Source of the DNA: Methylophilaceae bacterium UBA5127
GTDB taxonomy: Bacteria > Pseudomonadota > Gammaproteobacteria > Burkholderiales > Methylophilaceae
Direction: 5' to 3'
DNA: 6,406 nt
Assembly: GCA_002414145.1 (NCBI GenBank)
Contig: DHYP01000049.1
Location: forward strand, 2,382-8,787
The notes under the pieces are model-generated. The model worked only from the letters and a program-made list of their open reading frames with translations. It was not told where the DNA came from and did no database searches. This document shows, in pieces, positions 1-6,406 of the stretch (position 1 is its first letter; each line of letters starts with the position of its first letter). Both the position numbers and the translations under genes were made by a program.

Positions 1-1
1 G

Positions 2-553
2 ATCGATGCTTTTGTCGACTTTCCCTTTGCACTACCTACCGCTGTCGCAGGTATTGCACTTTCTGCAATCTATTCCAGCAATGGCTGGATTGGTAGCCTA
101 TTAGAGCCTCTTGGCATTAAAGTCGCCTACAATCCCCTAGGTGTAGTGGTAGCACTCACATTTATCGGCTTGCCTTTTGTCGTACGTACTGTGCAGCCTG
201 TACTAGAGGATTTAAGTGCGGAAGCAGAGGAAGCCGCGGCGAGCTTAGGTGCACATCGCTGGCAAGTGTTTTACAAAATCATTTTGCCTGCCATCTGGCC
301 AGCGTTGATTACAGGCTTTGCCTTAGCATTTGCACGCGCTGTTGGCGAATATGGCTCCGTGATATTTATCGCAGGCAATATGCCGATGGTATCCGAAATC
401 ACACCACTGATTATTATTACCAAACTGGAGCAATACGATTATGCAGGAGCAACAGCCGTTGCATCTGTCATGCTAGTAATTTCATTTATTTTGTTATTTG
501 CCATTAATGGTTTTCAGTGGTGGTCTAATCGCAAATTCGGGCACCTAAAATAG
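2..553 (+). CDS. cysT: Sulfate/thiosulfate ABC transporter permease CysT (CysU), 5' partial
   Basis: This is one of the two inner-membrane permeases of the sulfate/thiosulfate importer (CysTWA plus a periplasmic binding protein). The reading frame is open from the window edge, giving 183 residues and a TAG stop. The family is usually about 275-280 residues, so roughly the first 90 are missing. Visible residues 5-20 ([16 protein letters not shown]) match the conserved CysT segment. The cytoplasmic EAA loop, which docks on the ATPase, spans visible residues 76-96 (EEAAASLG, then the ILP ending). It is followed by [16 protein letters not shown] at 111-126, a CysT hallmark. The last hydrophobic segment is about 151-170, with a short polar tail. 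An internal GTG at 146 lies inside the conserved region and is not the start. cysW follows after 41 bases. The assignment is firm; CysT is distinguished from CysW by the [11 protein letters not shown] and [10 protein letters not shown] segments. Confidence 0.95.
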   Translation: MDAFVDFPFALPTAVAGIALSAIYSSNGWIGSLLEPLGIKVAYNPLGVVVALTFIGLPFVVRTVQPVLEDLSAEAEEAAASLGAHRWQVFYKIILPAIWPALITGFALAFARAVGEYGSVIFIAGNMPMVSEITPLIIITKLEQYDYAGATAVASVMLVISFILLFAINGFQWWSNRKFGHLK

Positions 554-594
554 CCTGACTTAATGTAAAGAATTAGAAAGTTATAAGGAATACC

Positions 595-1491
595 ATGTCT
601 GCCATCGTTTCGCAATATACAAAATATAACCATCGGGTAGCGCAAAGCCGCGCCACTTCTGAAGCACTTTGGGTGCGATACACCCTGATTTTTATTACCT
701 TGTTATTTTTAAGCCTATTTTTATTTATCCCCCTAGCTGCTGTATTTACAGAAGCATTAAGAAGAGGGATCGACACCTATTTTGCTGCTATTACTGAGGC
801 AGATGCTCTTGCAGCAATCAAATTAACGCTCATTGCAACTGGGATTGCAGTACCGCTCAACCTCATTTTTGGTGTAGCCGCGGCATGGGCAATCGCCAAG
901 TTTGAATTTAAAGGGAAAAGCTTTTTAATCACGTTAATCGACCTGCCATTTGCTGTTTCCCCCGTCATCGCTGGATTGATTTATGTATTGATTTTTGGAT
1001 TACAAGGCTGGCTTGGGGGGTGGTTATCTGAACACGACTTTAAAGTAGTTTTTGCGATACCAGGAATTGTATTAGCCACGATATTTGTTACATTCCCATT
1101 TGTAGCAAGAGAGCTTATCCCATTAATGCAAGCACAAGGCAAAGAAGAGGAAGAAGCCGCGTTGGTATTAGGCGCATCTGGCTGGCAAATGTTTTGGCGT
1201 GTGACATTACCCAATATCAAATGGGGTCTGTTATATGGCGTTATCCTATGTAACGCTCGAGCAATGGGTGAGTTTGGCGCGGTCTCGGTAGTGTCTGGTC
1301 ATATCCGTGGGCTCACTAACACCATGCCTTTGCATGTTGAAATTTTATATAACGAATACAACTATGCAGCGGCGTTTGCCGTGGCATCGCTACTTGCTTT
1401 ACTTGCGCTACTCACCTTAGCACTTAAAAGCTATGTGGAGTGGCAATCCGCCAAAAATGCGGCAGACCTCGAAAACGAAACTAAAGAATAA
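595..1491 (+). CDS. cysW: Sulfate/thiosulfate ABC transporter permease CysW
   Basis: This is the second permease subunit, expected to pair with CysT in the inner membrane as the sulfate/thiosulfate channel. It has 298 residues, typical for the family. Residues 1-28 are a polar, cytoplasmic-looking N-terminus. Hydrophobic segments lie at about 29-51, 78-100, 112-136, 153-172, 208-222 and 258-280, so about six membrane helices. [13 protein letters not shown] (116-128) is the CysW version of the conserved motif. The EAA loop is at 186-206 ([12 protein letters not shown], then a VTLP ending), and [17 protein letters not shown] (221-237) is strongly CysW-like. The ATG at 595 is supported by AAGGA at 585-589, five bases upstream. 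The gene lies 41 bases after cysT and 16 bases before cysA, so one transcript is likely. Nothing is truncated. Confusion with a molybdate permease (ModB) is unlikely, given the length and the adjacent CysT homologue. Confidence 0.96.
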   Translation: MSAIVSQYTKYNHRVAQSRATSEALWVRYTLIFITLLFLSLFLFIPLAAVFTEALRRGIDTYFAAITEADALAAIKLTLIATGIAVPLNLIFGVAAAWAIAKFEFKGKSFLITLIDLPFAVSPVIAGLIYVLIFGLQGWLGGWLSEHDFKVVFAIPGIVLATIFVTFPFVARELIPLMQAQGKEEEEAALVLGASGWQMFWRVTLPNIKWGLLYGVILCNARAMGEFGAVSVVSGHIRGLTNTMPLHVEILYNEYNYAAAFAVASLLALLALLTLALKSYVEWQSAKNAADLENETKE

Positions 1492-1507
1492 GCCTTAGGA
1501 AATCACT

Positions 1508-2575
1508 ATGAGTATTGAAATTAAGAATATTAAACGCAATTTTGGTAGCTTTAGCGCACTAAATGATGTGTCGCTTAGTGTACCAACAGGCGAACTCGTT
1601 GCTTTACTTGGCCCATCAGGTTGCGGAAAAACGACTTTATTGCGCATTATTGCTGGACTAGAAACGCCAGACTCTGGCAGCATTCACTTTTATGGTGAAG
1701 ATGCCACAGGGCGAAATGTGCGTGACCGTCAGGTTGGCTTTGTATTTCAGCATTACGCATTGTTCCGCCATATGACCGTATTTGAAAATGTAGCATTTGG
1801 ACTGCGTGTGCGCCCCAAGCACACCAGACCCAATGAGGCAGAGATCAAACGTCGGGTGCACGAATTGCTAAACCTAGTACAACTCGACTGGCTAGCTGAC
1901 CGCTATCCACCGCAACTTTCTGGTGGCCAACGCCAACGTATTGCCTTAGCACGTGCATTAGCAGTTGAACCTAAAGTGTTACTACTTGATGAGCCATTTG
2001 GTGCATTAGATGCCAAAGTACGTAAGGACTTACGTCGTTGGTTACGTCGCTTGCATGATGAGCTTCATATCACCAGCGTGTTTGTGACACATGATCAGGA
2101 AGAAGCGTTAGAAGTGGCGGATCGAATTGTAGTTATGAATAAAGGTATGGTCGAGCAAATTGGTAGCCCACAAGAGGTATACGATCATCCTGCATCACCC
2201 TTTGTATATCAGTTTTTGGGAAATGTTAATTTACTGCAAAGTCGCGTCAATGCTGGCTATGCAAAGATTGGTGACATCGAAATCGCTATTAATGATCATC
2301 TAGATACACAAGACACTTCTGCCTCAGCCTACATCAGGCCACATGATATTGAAGTACTACGCATCGCTGATGAAAAAAATAGCTTTAAAGGAAAAATTAA
2401 TTATATTCACGCAGTGGGATCCACCGTACATTTGGAATTAGAACGTGCCGACACAAAAACACTGATAGAAGTTGAACTCTCACGCGAGCGGTTTAATGCT
2501 CTAAAATTAGTACAAGGTGAAACTGTGTACTTAAAACCCAACCACTTACGTGTTTTCTTACAAAACACACATTAA
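1508..2575 (+). CDS. cysA: Sulfate/thiosulfate import ATP-binding protein CysA
   Basis: This is the ATPase of the importer. It is expected to act as a dimer on the cytoplasmic face of CysT/CysW, coupling ATP hydrolysis to anion uptake for cysteine synthesis. It has 355 residues; the E. coli protein has about 365. All nucleotide-binding elements are intact: Walker A GPSGCGKT (35-42), Q-loop glutamine 81 in FVFQHYALF, signature LSGGQ (137-141), Walker B LLLDEP (158-163), D-loop ALD (166-168) and switch histidine 195 in VTHDQEEAL. After about residue 235 comes a TOBE-like regulatory domain ([10 protein letters not shown], then a beta-rich stretch to the end), as in CysA, PotA and MalK. The ATG at 1508 has AGGAA at 1497-1501 with six bases of spacing. 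Substrate specificity is inferred from cysT and cysW; the ATPase alone could be mistaken for another member of the same ABC group. The stop codon touches the start of the terminator stem. Confidence 0.96.
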   Translation: MSIEIKNIKRNFGSFSALNDVSLSVPTGELVALLGPSGCGKTTLLRIIAGLETPDSGSIHFYGEDATGRNVRDRQVGFVFQHYALFRHMTVFENVAFGLRVRPKHTRPNEAEIKRRVHELLNLVQLDWLADRYPPQLSGGQRQRIALARALAVEPKVLLLDEPFGALDAKVRKDLRRWLRRLHDELHITSVFVTHDQEEALEVADRIVVMNKGMVEQIGSPQEVYDHPASPFVYQFLGNVNLLQSRVNAGYAKIGDIEIAINDHLDTQDTSASAYIRPHDIEVLRIADEKNSFKGKINYIHAVGSTVHLELERADTKTLIEVELSRERFNALKLVQGETVYLKPNHLRVFLQNTH

Positions 2576-2600
2576 AAAAGCCGCTTTTCAGCGGCTTTTT
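2575..2600. terminator. Bidirectional intrinsic terminator between cysA and typA
   Basis: A perfect 11-base inverted repeat is visible: AAAAAGCCGCT at 2575-2585 and AGCGGCTTTTT at 2590-2600, with a TTTC loop. The GC-rich core (GCCGC/GCGGC) is flanked by an A run on one side and a T run on the other, so the RNA from either strand ends in a U tract. It fills most of the 41-base gap between the convergent genes and begins at the last base of the cysA stop codon. It is well placed to end both transcripts. Confidence 0.93.
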
Positions 2601-2616
2601 GATGCAAATTACTAGG

Positions 2617-4425
2617 TTACTCTTTTGCAGCGCGCTTACGCTCGTGCTCTAACAAGAAGCGCTTGCGGATACGAATGTTCTTAGGCGTAATTTCTACCAG
2701 TTCGTCATCATCAATAAATTCCACCGCGCTCTCTAAAGTCAATGCAACGGGTGGAATTAAGCGTACGGCTTCGTCGGTACCAGAAGCACGCACATTGGTG
2801 AGTTGTTTACCTTTAATCGGATTTACAATCAAGTCGTTATCGCGACTGTGAATGCCAATTACCATACCTTCATACAACTTATCACCTGGCACAGAAAACA
2901 TTTTGCCTCGATCTTGCAACTTCCATAACGCATAGGCTACGGCTTCACCATGTTCTGCTGAAATCAGCACGCCATTGCGGCGGCCTGGCATATCTGCTTT
3001 AACTGGCGCATATTCATCAAAAATATGTGCCATTAGACCCGTACCACGTGTCAGTGTTAAAAACTCGCCTTGAAAACCAATCAATCCACGCGCTGGAATT
3101 TTGTATTCCAAACGGGTACGACCATTCCCATCAGACTCCATATTTTGCATTTCACCACGGCGGCGACCCAGTTCCTCCATCACAGCACCTTGGTTTTCAT
3201 CTTCCACGTCCACAGTAAGAATCTCATATGGCTCACATTTTTCACCATTGATTTCACGATAGACCACACGCGGCTTGCCCACAGCCATTTCGAAACCTTC
3301 ACGACGCATATTTTCTAAAAGAATCGTCAAATGTAACTCGCCACGACCTGATACGCGGAACACGTCTGTATCTTCTGTATCTTCCACACGCAAAGCCACA
3401 TTCACCAACAACTCTTTAGTAAGACGGTCTTTAATTTGACGTGAAGTCACAAACTTACCTTCTGTACCAGCTAATGGTGACGTATTTACCATAAAATCCA
3501 TAGTCAAGGTTGGCTCATCTACGCCTAAATGTGGCAAACCAACTGGTTTTTCACGGTCACAGATGGTAAAACCAATACCAATCTCCTCTATGCCAGAGAT
3601 AATGACAATATCGCCCGCTTCCGCTTCCTCTACTGGCACACGCTCCAAGCCCTTAAAGCCTAATACCTGATTAATGCGCCCTTGCGCTACCTGCTCATCC
3701 TCACGCATCACGGCCACTACTTGACCTGGTTTAATACGGCCATTGCGCACACGCCCCACACCTAAACGACCTGTATAAGTAGAGTAATCCAAAGCGGAAA
3801 TTTGCAGCTGCAAAGGCGCTTCACTGTCTCCTGCTGGCGATTCAACATGCTTTAAGATGGTTTCGAACAATGGGCGCATGGTATCACTAGGCTTGTTCAT
3901 GTCCAGCGTTGCATAGCCGTTCAGTGCAGAGGCATATACCACAGGAAAATCTAATTGCTCATCGGTAGCACCCAAATTGGCAAACAAATCAAAAGTATGA
4001 TTAATCACCCAATCCGTGCGCGCACCTGGACGATCCACTTTATTAAACACCACAATTGGTTTTAAGCCTAGGGCCAATGCTTTTTTAGTCACAAAGCGGG
4101 TTTGTGGCATAGGGCCTTCTACTGCATCCACCAACAACACCACACCATCCACCATGCCTAATACGCGCTCAACCTCTCCGCCAAAGTCGGCATGCCCTGG
4201 GGTATCCACAATATTAATATGTGTGCCCTCAAAATTCACAGCAGTATTTTTGGCCAAAATAGTAATGCCACGTTCTTTTTCAAGATCATTACTATCCATG
4301 ACGCGTTCTGTCACCGCTTGGTGCGAGGCGAATGTACCTGCTTGTTGTAAGAGTTTATCAACCATGGTGGTTTTACCGTGGTCAACGTGAGCAATAATTG
4401 CGATATTTCTGAGATTGCGAGCCAT
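2617..4425 (-). CDS. typA: Ribosome-associated translational GTPase TypA/BipA
   Basis: This is a GTPase related to EF-G and LepA that binds the ribosome. In E. coli it is linked to 50S subunit assembly, stress responses and low-temperature growth. It has 602 residues (E. coli about 607). GTPase motifs are complete: P-loop AHVDHGKTT (12-20), switch I ERGITI (51-56), DTPGH (74-78), NKVD (128-131) and SAL (166-168). A translation-factor beta-barrel domain follows at about 205-290, then EF-G-like domains III and V. The BipA-specific C-terminal domain is at about 480-602 (for example [12 protein letters not shown] and the basic end [16 protein letters not shown]). I chose the ATG at 4423-4425 because the family begins MARN(L/I)RN. 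An in-frame ATG at 4464 would add 13 residues absent from the family and would start beside the probable promoter. No strong ribosome binding site precedes the chosen start; GGCAG is the nearest match. The gene is convergent with cysA and divergent from the helicase. Confidence 0.97.
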   Translation of the reverse strand: MARNLRNIAIIAHVDHGKTTMVDKLLQQAGTFASHQAVTERVMDSNDLEKERGITILAKNTAVNFEGTHINIVDTPGHADFGGEVERVLGMVDGVVLLVDAVEGPMPQTRFVTKKALALGLKPIVVFNKVDRPGARTDWVINHTFDLFANLGATDEQLDFPVVYASALNGYATLDMNKPSDTMRPLFETILKHVESPAGDSEAPLQLQISALDYSTYTGRLGVGRVRNGRIKPGQVVAVMREDEQVAQGRINQVLGFKGLERVPVEEAEAGDIVIISGIEEIGIGFTICDREKPVGLPHLGVDEPTLTMDFMVNTSPLAGTEGKFVTSRQIKDRLTKELLVNVALRVEDTEDTDVFRVSGRGELHLTILLENMRREGFEMAVGKPRVVYREINGEKCEPYEILTVDVEDENQGAVMEELGRRRGEMQNMESDGNGRTRLEYKIPARGLIGFQGEFLTLTRGTGLMAHIFDEYAPVKADMPGRRNGVLISAEHGEAVAYALWKLQDRGKMFSVPGDKLYEGMVIGIHSRDNDLIVNPIKGKQLTNVRASGTDEAVRLIPPVALTLESAVEFIDDDELVEITPKNIRIRKRFLLEHERKRAAKE

Positions 4426-4454
4426 GAGAACTGCCAATTGTTTGGAAGGGCGCG

Positions 4455-4463
4455 ATTTTAACA
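4455..4463 (-). promoter_or_regulatory. Candidate extended -10 promoter for typA
   Basis: Read on the minus strand, this is TGT followed by TAAAAT, the form of an extended -10 element. It would start transcription near 4448 and leave a leader of about 23 bases before the typA ATG. No good -35 box lies 16-18 bases upstream. A TTGTCA at 4484-4489 (minus strand) is 23 bases away, too far for a standard sigma-70 promoter. The position is sensible but the match is weak, so this is a candidate only. Confidence 0.4.
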
Positions 4464-4494
4464 CATTTATGATGAAACTGATTTGACAACTTGA

Positions 4495-4516
4495 ATTTTA
4501 ATTTGACATTTAAAAT
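4495..4516. repeat. AT-rich inverted repeat around the helicase -35 box
   Basis: ATTTTAA (4495-4501) and TTAAAAT (4510-4516) form a perfect 7-base dyad around TTTGACAT, so its centre coincides with the -35 hexamer at 4503-4508. In addition ATTTGACA occurs twice, exactly 20 bases apart (4481-4488 and 4501-4508). A dyad over a -35 box could be a repressor site, but the region is very AT-rich and such short palindromes can arise by chance. Confidence 0.35.
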
Positions 4517-4530
4517 GAAATGGTTATACT
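4503..4530 (+). promoter_or_regulatory. Sigma-70-like promoter for the DEAD-box helicase
   Basis: A perfect -35 hexamer TTGACA (4503-4508) is followed after 16 bases by TATACT (4525-4530), one mismatch from TATAAT. Transcription would start near 4536-4538, giving a leader of about 260 bases before the helicase start at 4801. It points away from typA. It is the best sigma-70-like promoter I found in the window. Confidence 0.75.
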
Positions 4531-4543
4531 GCGCACAACTTAA

Positions 4544-4646
4544 AACTTATCTAGCAATTTTGACTTAGGTTTTAGACTCATTGCCCTGACCCAATAGCTA
4601 CTCGTGAAATATTGAAGTAGCAATCTTTTAGATAACAACTTATCTA
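4544..4646 (+). repeat. Ten-base direct repeat AACTTATCTA in the leader
   Basis: AACTTATCTA occurs at 4544-4553 and again at 4637-4646. A second short repeat, TAGCAAT, occurs at 4552-4558 and 4618-4624. The strand TAGATAA at 4629-4635 is complementary to TTATCTA in both copies of the longer repeat, so it can close either a tight local hairpin or a long-range stem enclosing 4554-4628. The repeats are seen directly; their pairing is inferred. Confidence 0.7.
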
Positions 4647-4767
4647 TCTTTTACTGGTTAGCGGCTATGCCCGTGCGCTGGTAAAAAGCATCTTAATTTT
4701 GCTGCTTAATGCGTGTTTAGCTCAGTATACTTAGCTGAATATGTTTTGCTGTTTAGCTTTGCTTGCG

Positions 4768-4794
4768 CCCTTTTTTGTTTTTATTAGAAAGGGA
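4768..4794 (+). promoter_or_regulatory. Hairpin masking the helicase ribosome binding site
   Basis: The ribosome binding site AAGGGA (4789-4794) lies six bases before the TTG start at 4801 and supports that start. CCCTTTTT (4768-4775) can pair with AGAAAGGG (4786-4793), giving eight pairs including one G-U and a 10-base, mostly U loop. This hides nearly all of the binding site. The U-rich strand TTTTTTGTTTTT (4771-4782) could alternatively bind ribosomal protein S1 or Hfq. The complementarity is plain in the sequence; regulation by it is inference. Confidence 0.55.
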
Positions 4795-4800
4795 CATACT

Positions 4801-6406
4801 TTGTCTTTTGAATCATTAAATCTAGACCCAACCATTTTACGTGCTGTGTTAGAGGCTGGCTACGACACGCCAACTCACATTCAGGCACAAGCAATTCCAG
4901 CTGCATTAGAAGGCCGTGATATTATGGCCTCTGCTCAAACAGGCACAGGCAAAACAGCTGCATTTACCTTGCCAGCGCTTAATTTATTAGCAACCCCACA
5001 CCCGCTCAAAAGCCGTGGCCCACGCATTTTAGTGTTAACTCCAACGCGCGAACTTGCTGCACAAGTCAACGAGGCAGCACGTAAATACGGCAAATATATC
5101 CGAGCACGCACCGTCAGTATCGTGGGTGGCATGCCATACCCACTACAAAACAAACTGCTCTCACAGCCTTTAGACATTTTAGTCGCGACTCCTGGTCGCT
5201 TTATTGACCATATGGAACGTGGCCGTATTGATCTAAGCCGTTTACAAATGTTGGTGCTAGACGAGGCTGATCGCATGTTGGATATGGGCTTCATGCCAGA
5301 TGTAGAGCGTATTTGCGAAGCATTACCTAAAGAACGTCAGACACTATTATTCTCAGCCACACTTGATGGCATTATGCACATCGGCAAACAGTTTTTAAAT
5401 AATCCAATCACGATTCAGGTGGCTGGTCAAAAAGAAAAACATGCTAATATCGAGCAACGTTTACACTTTGTAGATGACATGAATCATAAAAACAAACTTC
5501 TTGAGCATCTTTTAATTGCGCCAGAAGTAAATCAAGCGATTATTTTCACAAGTACCAAACGTCATGCAGATTTATTAGCAGAAGACTTATATGCAGCAGG
5601 ACACAAAACAGCTGCATTACATGGCGACATGACACAAAGCGCGCGTAACCGTACATTAACCAAATTACGTCATGGCGATGTTAAAGTGCTGGTAGCGACT
5701 GATGTCGCTGCGCGTGGTATTGATGTCCAAGGTATTTCACACGTCATTAATTACGATTTACCTAAGTTTGCCGAAGATTACGTGCACCGTATTGGACGTA
5801 CTGGCCGTGCCAATAACACAGGTATCGCTATTTCATTCGCGTCTAACGTAGACCGTCATTTACTACGCAAGATTGAACAATACACTGGTCAGAAATTAGA
5901 AGCTGCCGTGATTGCTGGCTTTGAACCAAAACGCCCCTTGAAAACAGAAGCGCCGGCTGGTAAACGTGGCCGCAACAGCGACAGAAGCAATGCGCATAAA
6001 CCGGGTGCGCGCGGTGGTTATCAATCACGGGATAACACACGTGGCTCTAGCTTTGGTGACCGCGTGATGAGTGATCGTGGCGCTGCTAGACCAGCCCCTC
6101 GCAGTCGCGATGCTGAAGTACAAAATACAGATTCTAGGCCTCGTGGTGAAGTGAATGGTAACAGCAAAAGTTACAACAAAGATACGGACTTCCAGTTTGC
6201 GCGTGCATTAAGCCAAGAGTTTGGTGGTCGCGGTCGTCATGACAGACCTGCTCAAGCACGTACTGAAAACTCACGTGACGCACGCCCTAGCCACAAAGCA
6301 AATACGGCTGAAAAGTTTGGTAATCCTCGCCCACAACATAACGGCCAGCCACGTAGCAATGGGAATGGCTTTAGTGGTGATAGCAAGCCTAAACGCACAC
6401 GTAGTT
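4801..6406 (+). CDS. rhlE: DEAD-box ATP-dependent RNA helicase, RhlE group, 3' partial
   Basis: This is an ATP-dependent RNA helicase of the kind that remodels ribosome-assembly intermediates or mRNA, sometimes with the RNA degradosome. The visible 535 residues carry the whole core: Q-motif region (DTPTHIQAQAIP, 22-33), motif I AQTGTGKT (45-52), Ia PTREL (81-85), Ib TPGR (130-133), II DEAD (154-157), III SAT (185-187), V ATDVAARGID (299-308) and VI HRIGRTGR (329-336). From about residue 380 the protein becomes a hydrophilic Arg/Gly/Asn/Ser-rich tail, probably disordered and RNA-binding, with a small more ordered-looking island (DFQFARALSQEFGG, 463-476). The tail makes it longer than E. coli RhlE (about 454). 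I chose TTG 4801 because (M)SFESLNL is the family N-terminus and AAGGGA precedes it. An in-frame ATG at 4741 would add 20 hydrophobic residues without a binding site. Assignment to RhlE rather than a sister DEAD-box group is less sure. The end lies beyond the window. Confidence 0.9.
   Translation, partial: MSFESLNLDPTILRAVLEAGYDTPTHIQAQAIPAALEGRDIMASAQTGTGKTAAFTLPALNLLATPHPLKSRGPRILVLTPTRELAAQVNEAARKYGKYIRARTVSIVGGMPYPLQNKLLSQPLDILVATPGRFIDHMERGRIDLSRLQMLVLDEADRMLDMGFMPDVERICEALPKERQTLLFSATLDGIMHIGKQFLNNPITIQVAGQKEKHANIEQRLHFVDDMNHKNKLLEHLLIAPEVNQAIIFTSTKRHADLLAEDLYAAGHKTAALHGDMTQSARNRTLTKLRHGDVKVLVATDVAARGIDVQGISHVINYDLPKFAEDYVHRIGRTGRANNTGIAISFASNVDRHLLRKIEQYTGQKLEAAVIAGFEPKRPLKTEAPAGKRGRNSDRSNAHKPGARGGYQSRDNTRGSSFGDRVMSDRGAARPAPRSRDAEVQNTDSRPRGEVNGNSKSYNKDTDFQFARALSQEFGGRGRHDRPAQARTENSRDARPSHKANTAEKFGNPRPQHNGQPRSNGNGFSGDSKPKRTRS

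Larger units (their letters stand above)
4537..4800 (+). promoter_or_regulatory. Long structured 5' leader of the helicase mRNA
   Basis: About 260 bases separate the predicted transcription start from the helicase, with no convincing gene. The stretch is AT-rich and has several possible stems. They are TAGATAA/TTATCTA (4629-4635 with 4640-4646, loop CAAC), GCTACT/AGTAGC (4597-4602 with 4616-4621), GCAAT/ATTGC (4554-4558 with 4580-4584), TTAC/GTAA enclosing AGCG/CGCT (4651-4684), TTTAGCT/AGCTGAA (4716-4722 with 4733-4739), and a final stem over the ribosome binding site (4768-4775 with 4786-4793). Several are mutually exclusive. Long leaders are known for cold-inducible genes and some bacterial RNA helicases, where they control translation or mRNA stability. 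A similar role here is inference. I do not recognise a named riboswitch or Rfam-type motif. Confidence 0.55.

Noticed and set aside
146..553. GTG at 146 as the start of a short separate permease-like gene
   Set aside because: The same frame is open to the window edge and the upstream residues are conserved CysT sequence, so this is the middle of cysT.
4016..4390. 124-codon open frame on the plus strand inside typA
   Set aside because: It lies wholly antisense to a well-conserved GTPase domain, has Thr/Ser-rich composition typical of a reverse-frame shadow, and has no recognisable domain.
4426..4464. Upstream in-frame ATG extending TypA by 13 residues
   Set aside because: The family begins MARN(L/I)RN; the extension is not family-like and its ATG lies next to the candidate -10 element, leaving no room for a leader.
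4483..4488. Upstream TTGACA as the -35 box of a second plus-strand promoter
   Set aside because: No TATAAT-like hexamer occurs 16-18 bases downstream.
4726..4731. TATACT in the leader as a second, closer helicase promoter
   Set aside because: The hexamer 17 bases upstream (TGCTTA) is a poor -35 match, whereas 4503-4530 has a perfect -35. A minor secondary start cannot be excluded.
4771..4782. U-rich run TTTTTTGTTTTT as the tail of an intrinsic terminator or attenuator
   Set aside because: No GC-rich hairpin lies directly before it; no GGGCGC partner for GCGCCC is present upstream in the leader. It pairs better with the downstream ribosome binding site.
4935..5294. 119-codon open frame on the minus strand inside the helicase
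   Set aside because: It is antisense to the conserved motif I to DEAD region and its composition (Ser/Arg-rich) is that of a shadow frame.

Overview
The window looks like ordinary chromosomal DNA from a Gram-negative proteobacterium. Moderate GC content, the cysT-cysW-cysA order, a 602-residue TypA starting [20 protein letters not shown] and an RhlE-type helicase starting (M)SFESLNLDP all fit a betaproteobacterium. My best guess is the Methylophilaceae (Methylotenera-like). That is inference from protein flavour, not a database result. I see no mobile element, CRISPR array, tRNA or rRNA.

Layout. (1) Bases 2-2575, plus strand: the end of a sulfate/thiosulfate ABC importer operon, with cysT (5' end cut by the window edge), cysW and cysA. 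They are closely spaced, and cysW and cysA each have a good ribosome binding site. CysT and CysW form the membrane channel and CysA is the ATPase. The periplasmic binding protein gene is not in the window and may lie upstream. (2) Bases 2575-2600: a symmetrical hairpin flanked by A and T runs that can terminate transcription from both sides. (3) Bases 2617-4425, minus strand: typA/bipA, a ribosome-associated translational GTPase, convergent with the cys operon. (4) Bases 4426-4800: a 375-base divergent intergenic region. It holds a weak candidate typA promoter and a strong sigma-70-like promoter pointing to the helicase, followed by about 260 bases of untranslated leader with repeats and competing hairpins. 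(5) Bases 4801-6406, plus strand: a DEAD-box RNA helicase of the RhlE group with a TTG start and a long basic, low-complexity C-terminal tail. It runs off the window.

The cys genes form one functional unit. typA and the helicase are transcribed divergently, and in other bacteria both families are tied to ribosome assembly and growth in the cold, so their shared upstream region may be a cold or ribosome-stress control point (inference). The least ordinary part of the window is the helicase leader. It has two copies of a ten-base repeat that compete for one complementary strand, a second set of mutually exclusive stems, and a terminal hairpin that would mask the ribosome binding site. This suggests a structured, possibly temperature- or helicase-sensitive leader. 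No coding system in the window looks new.
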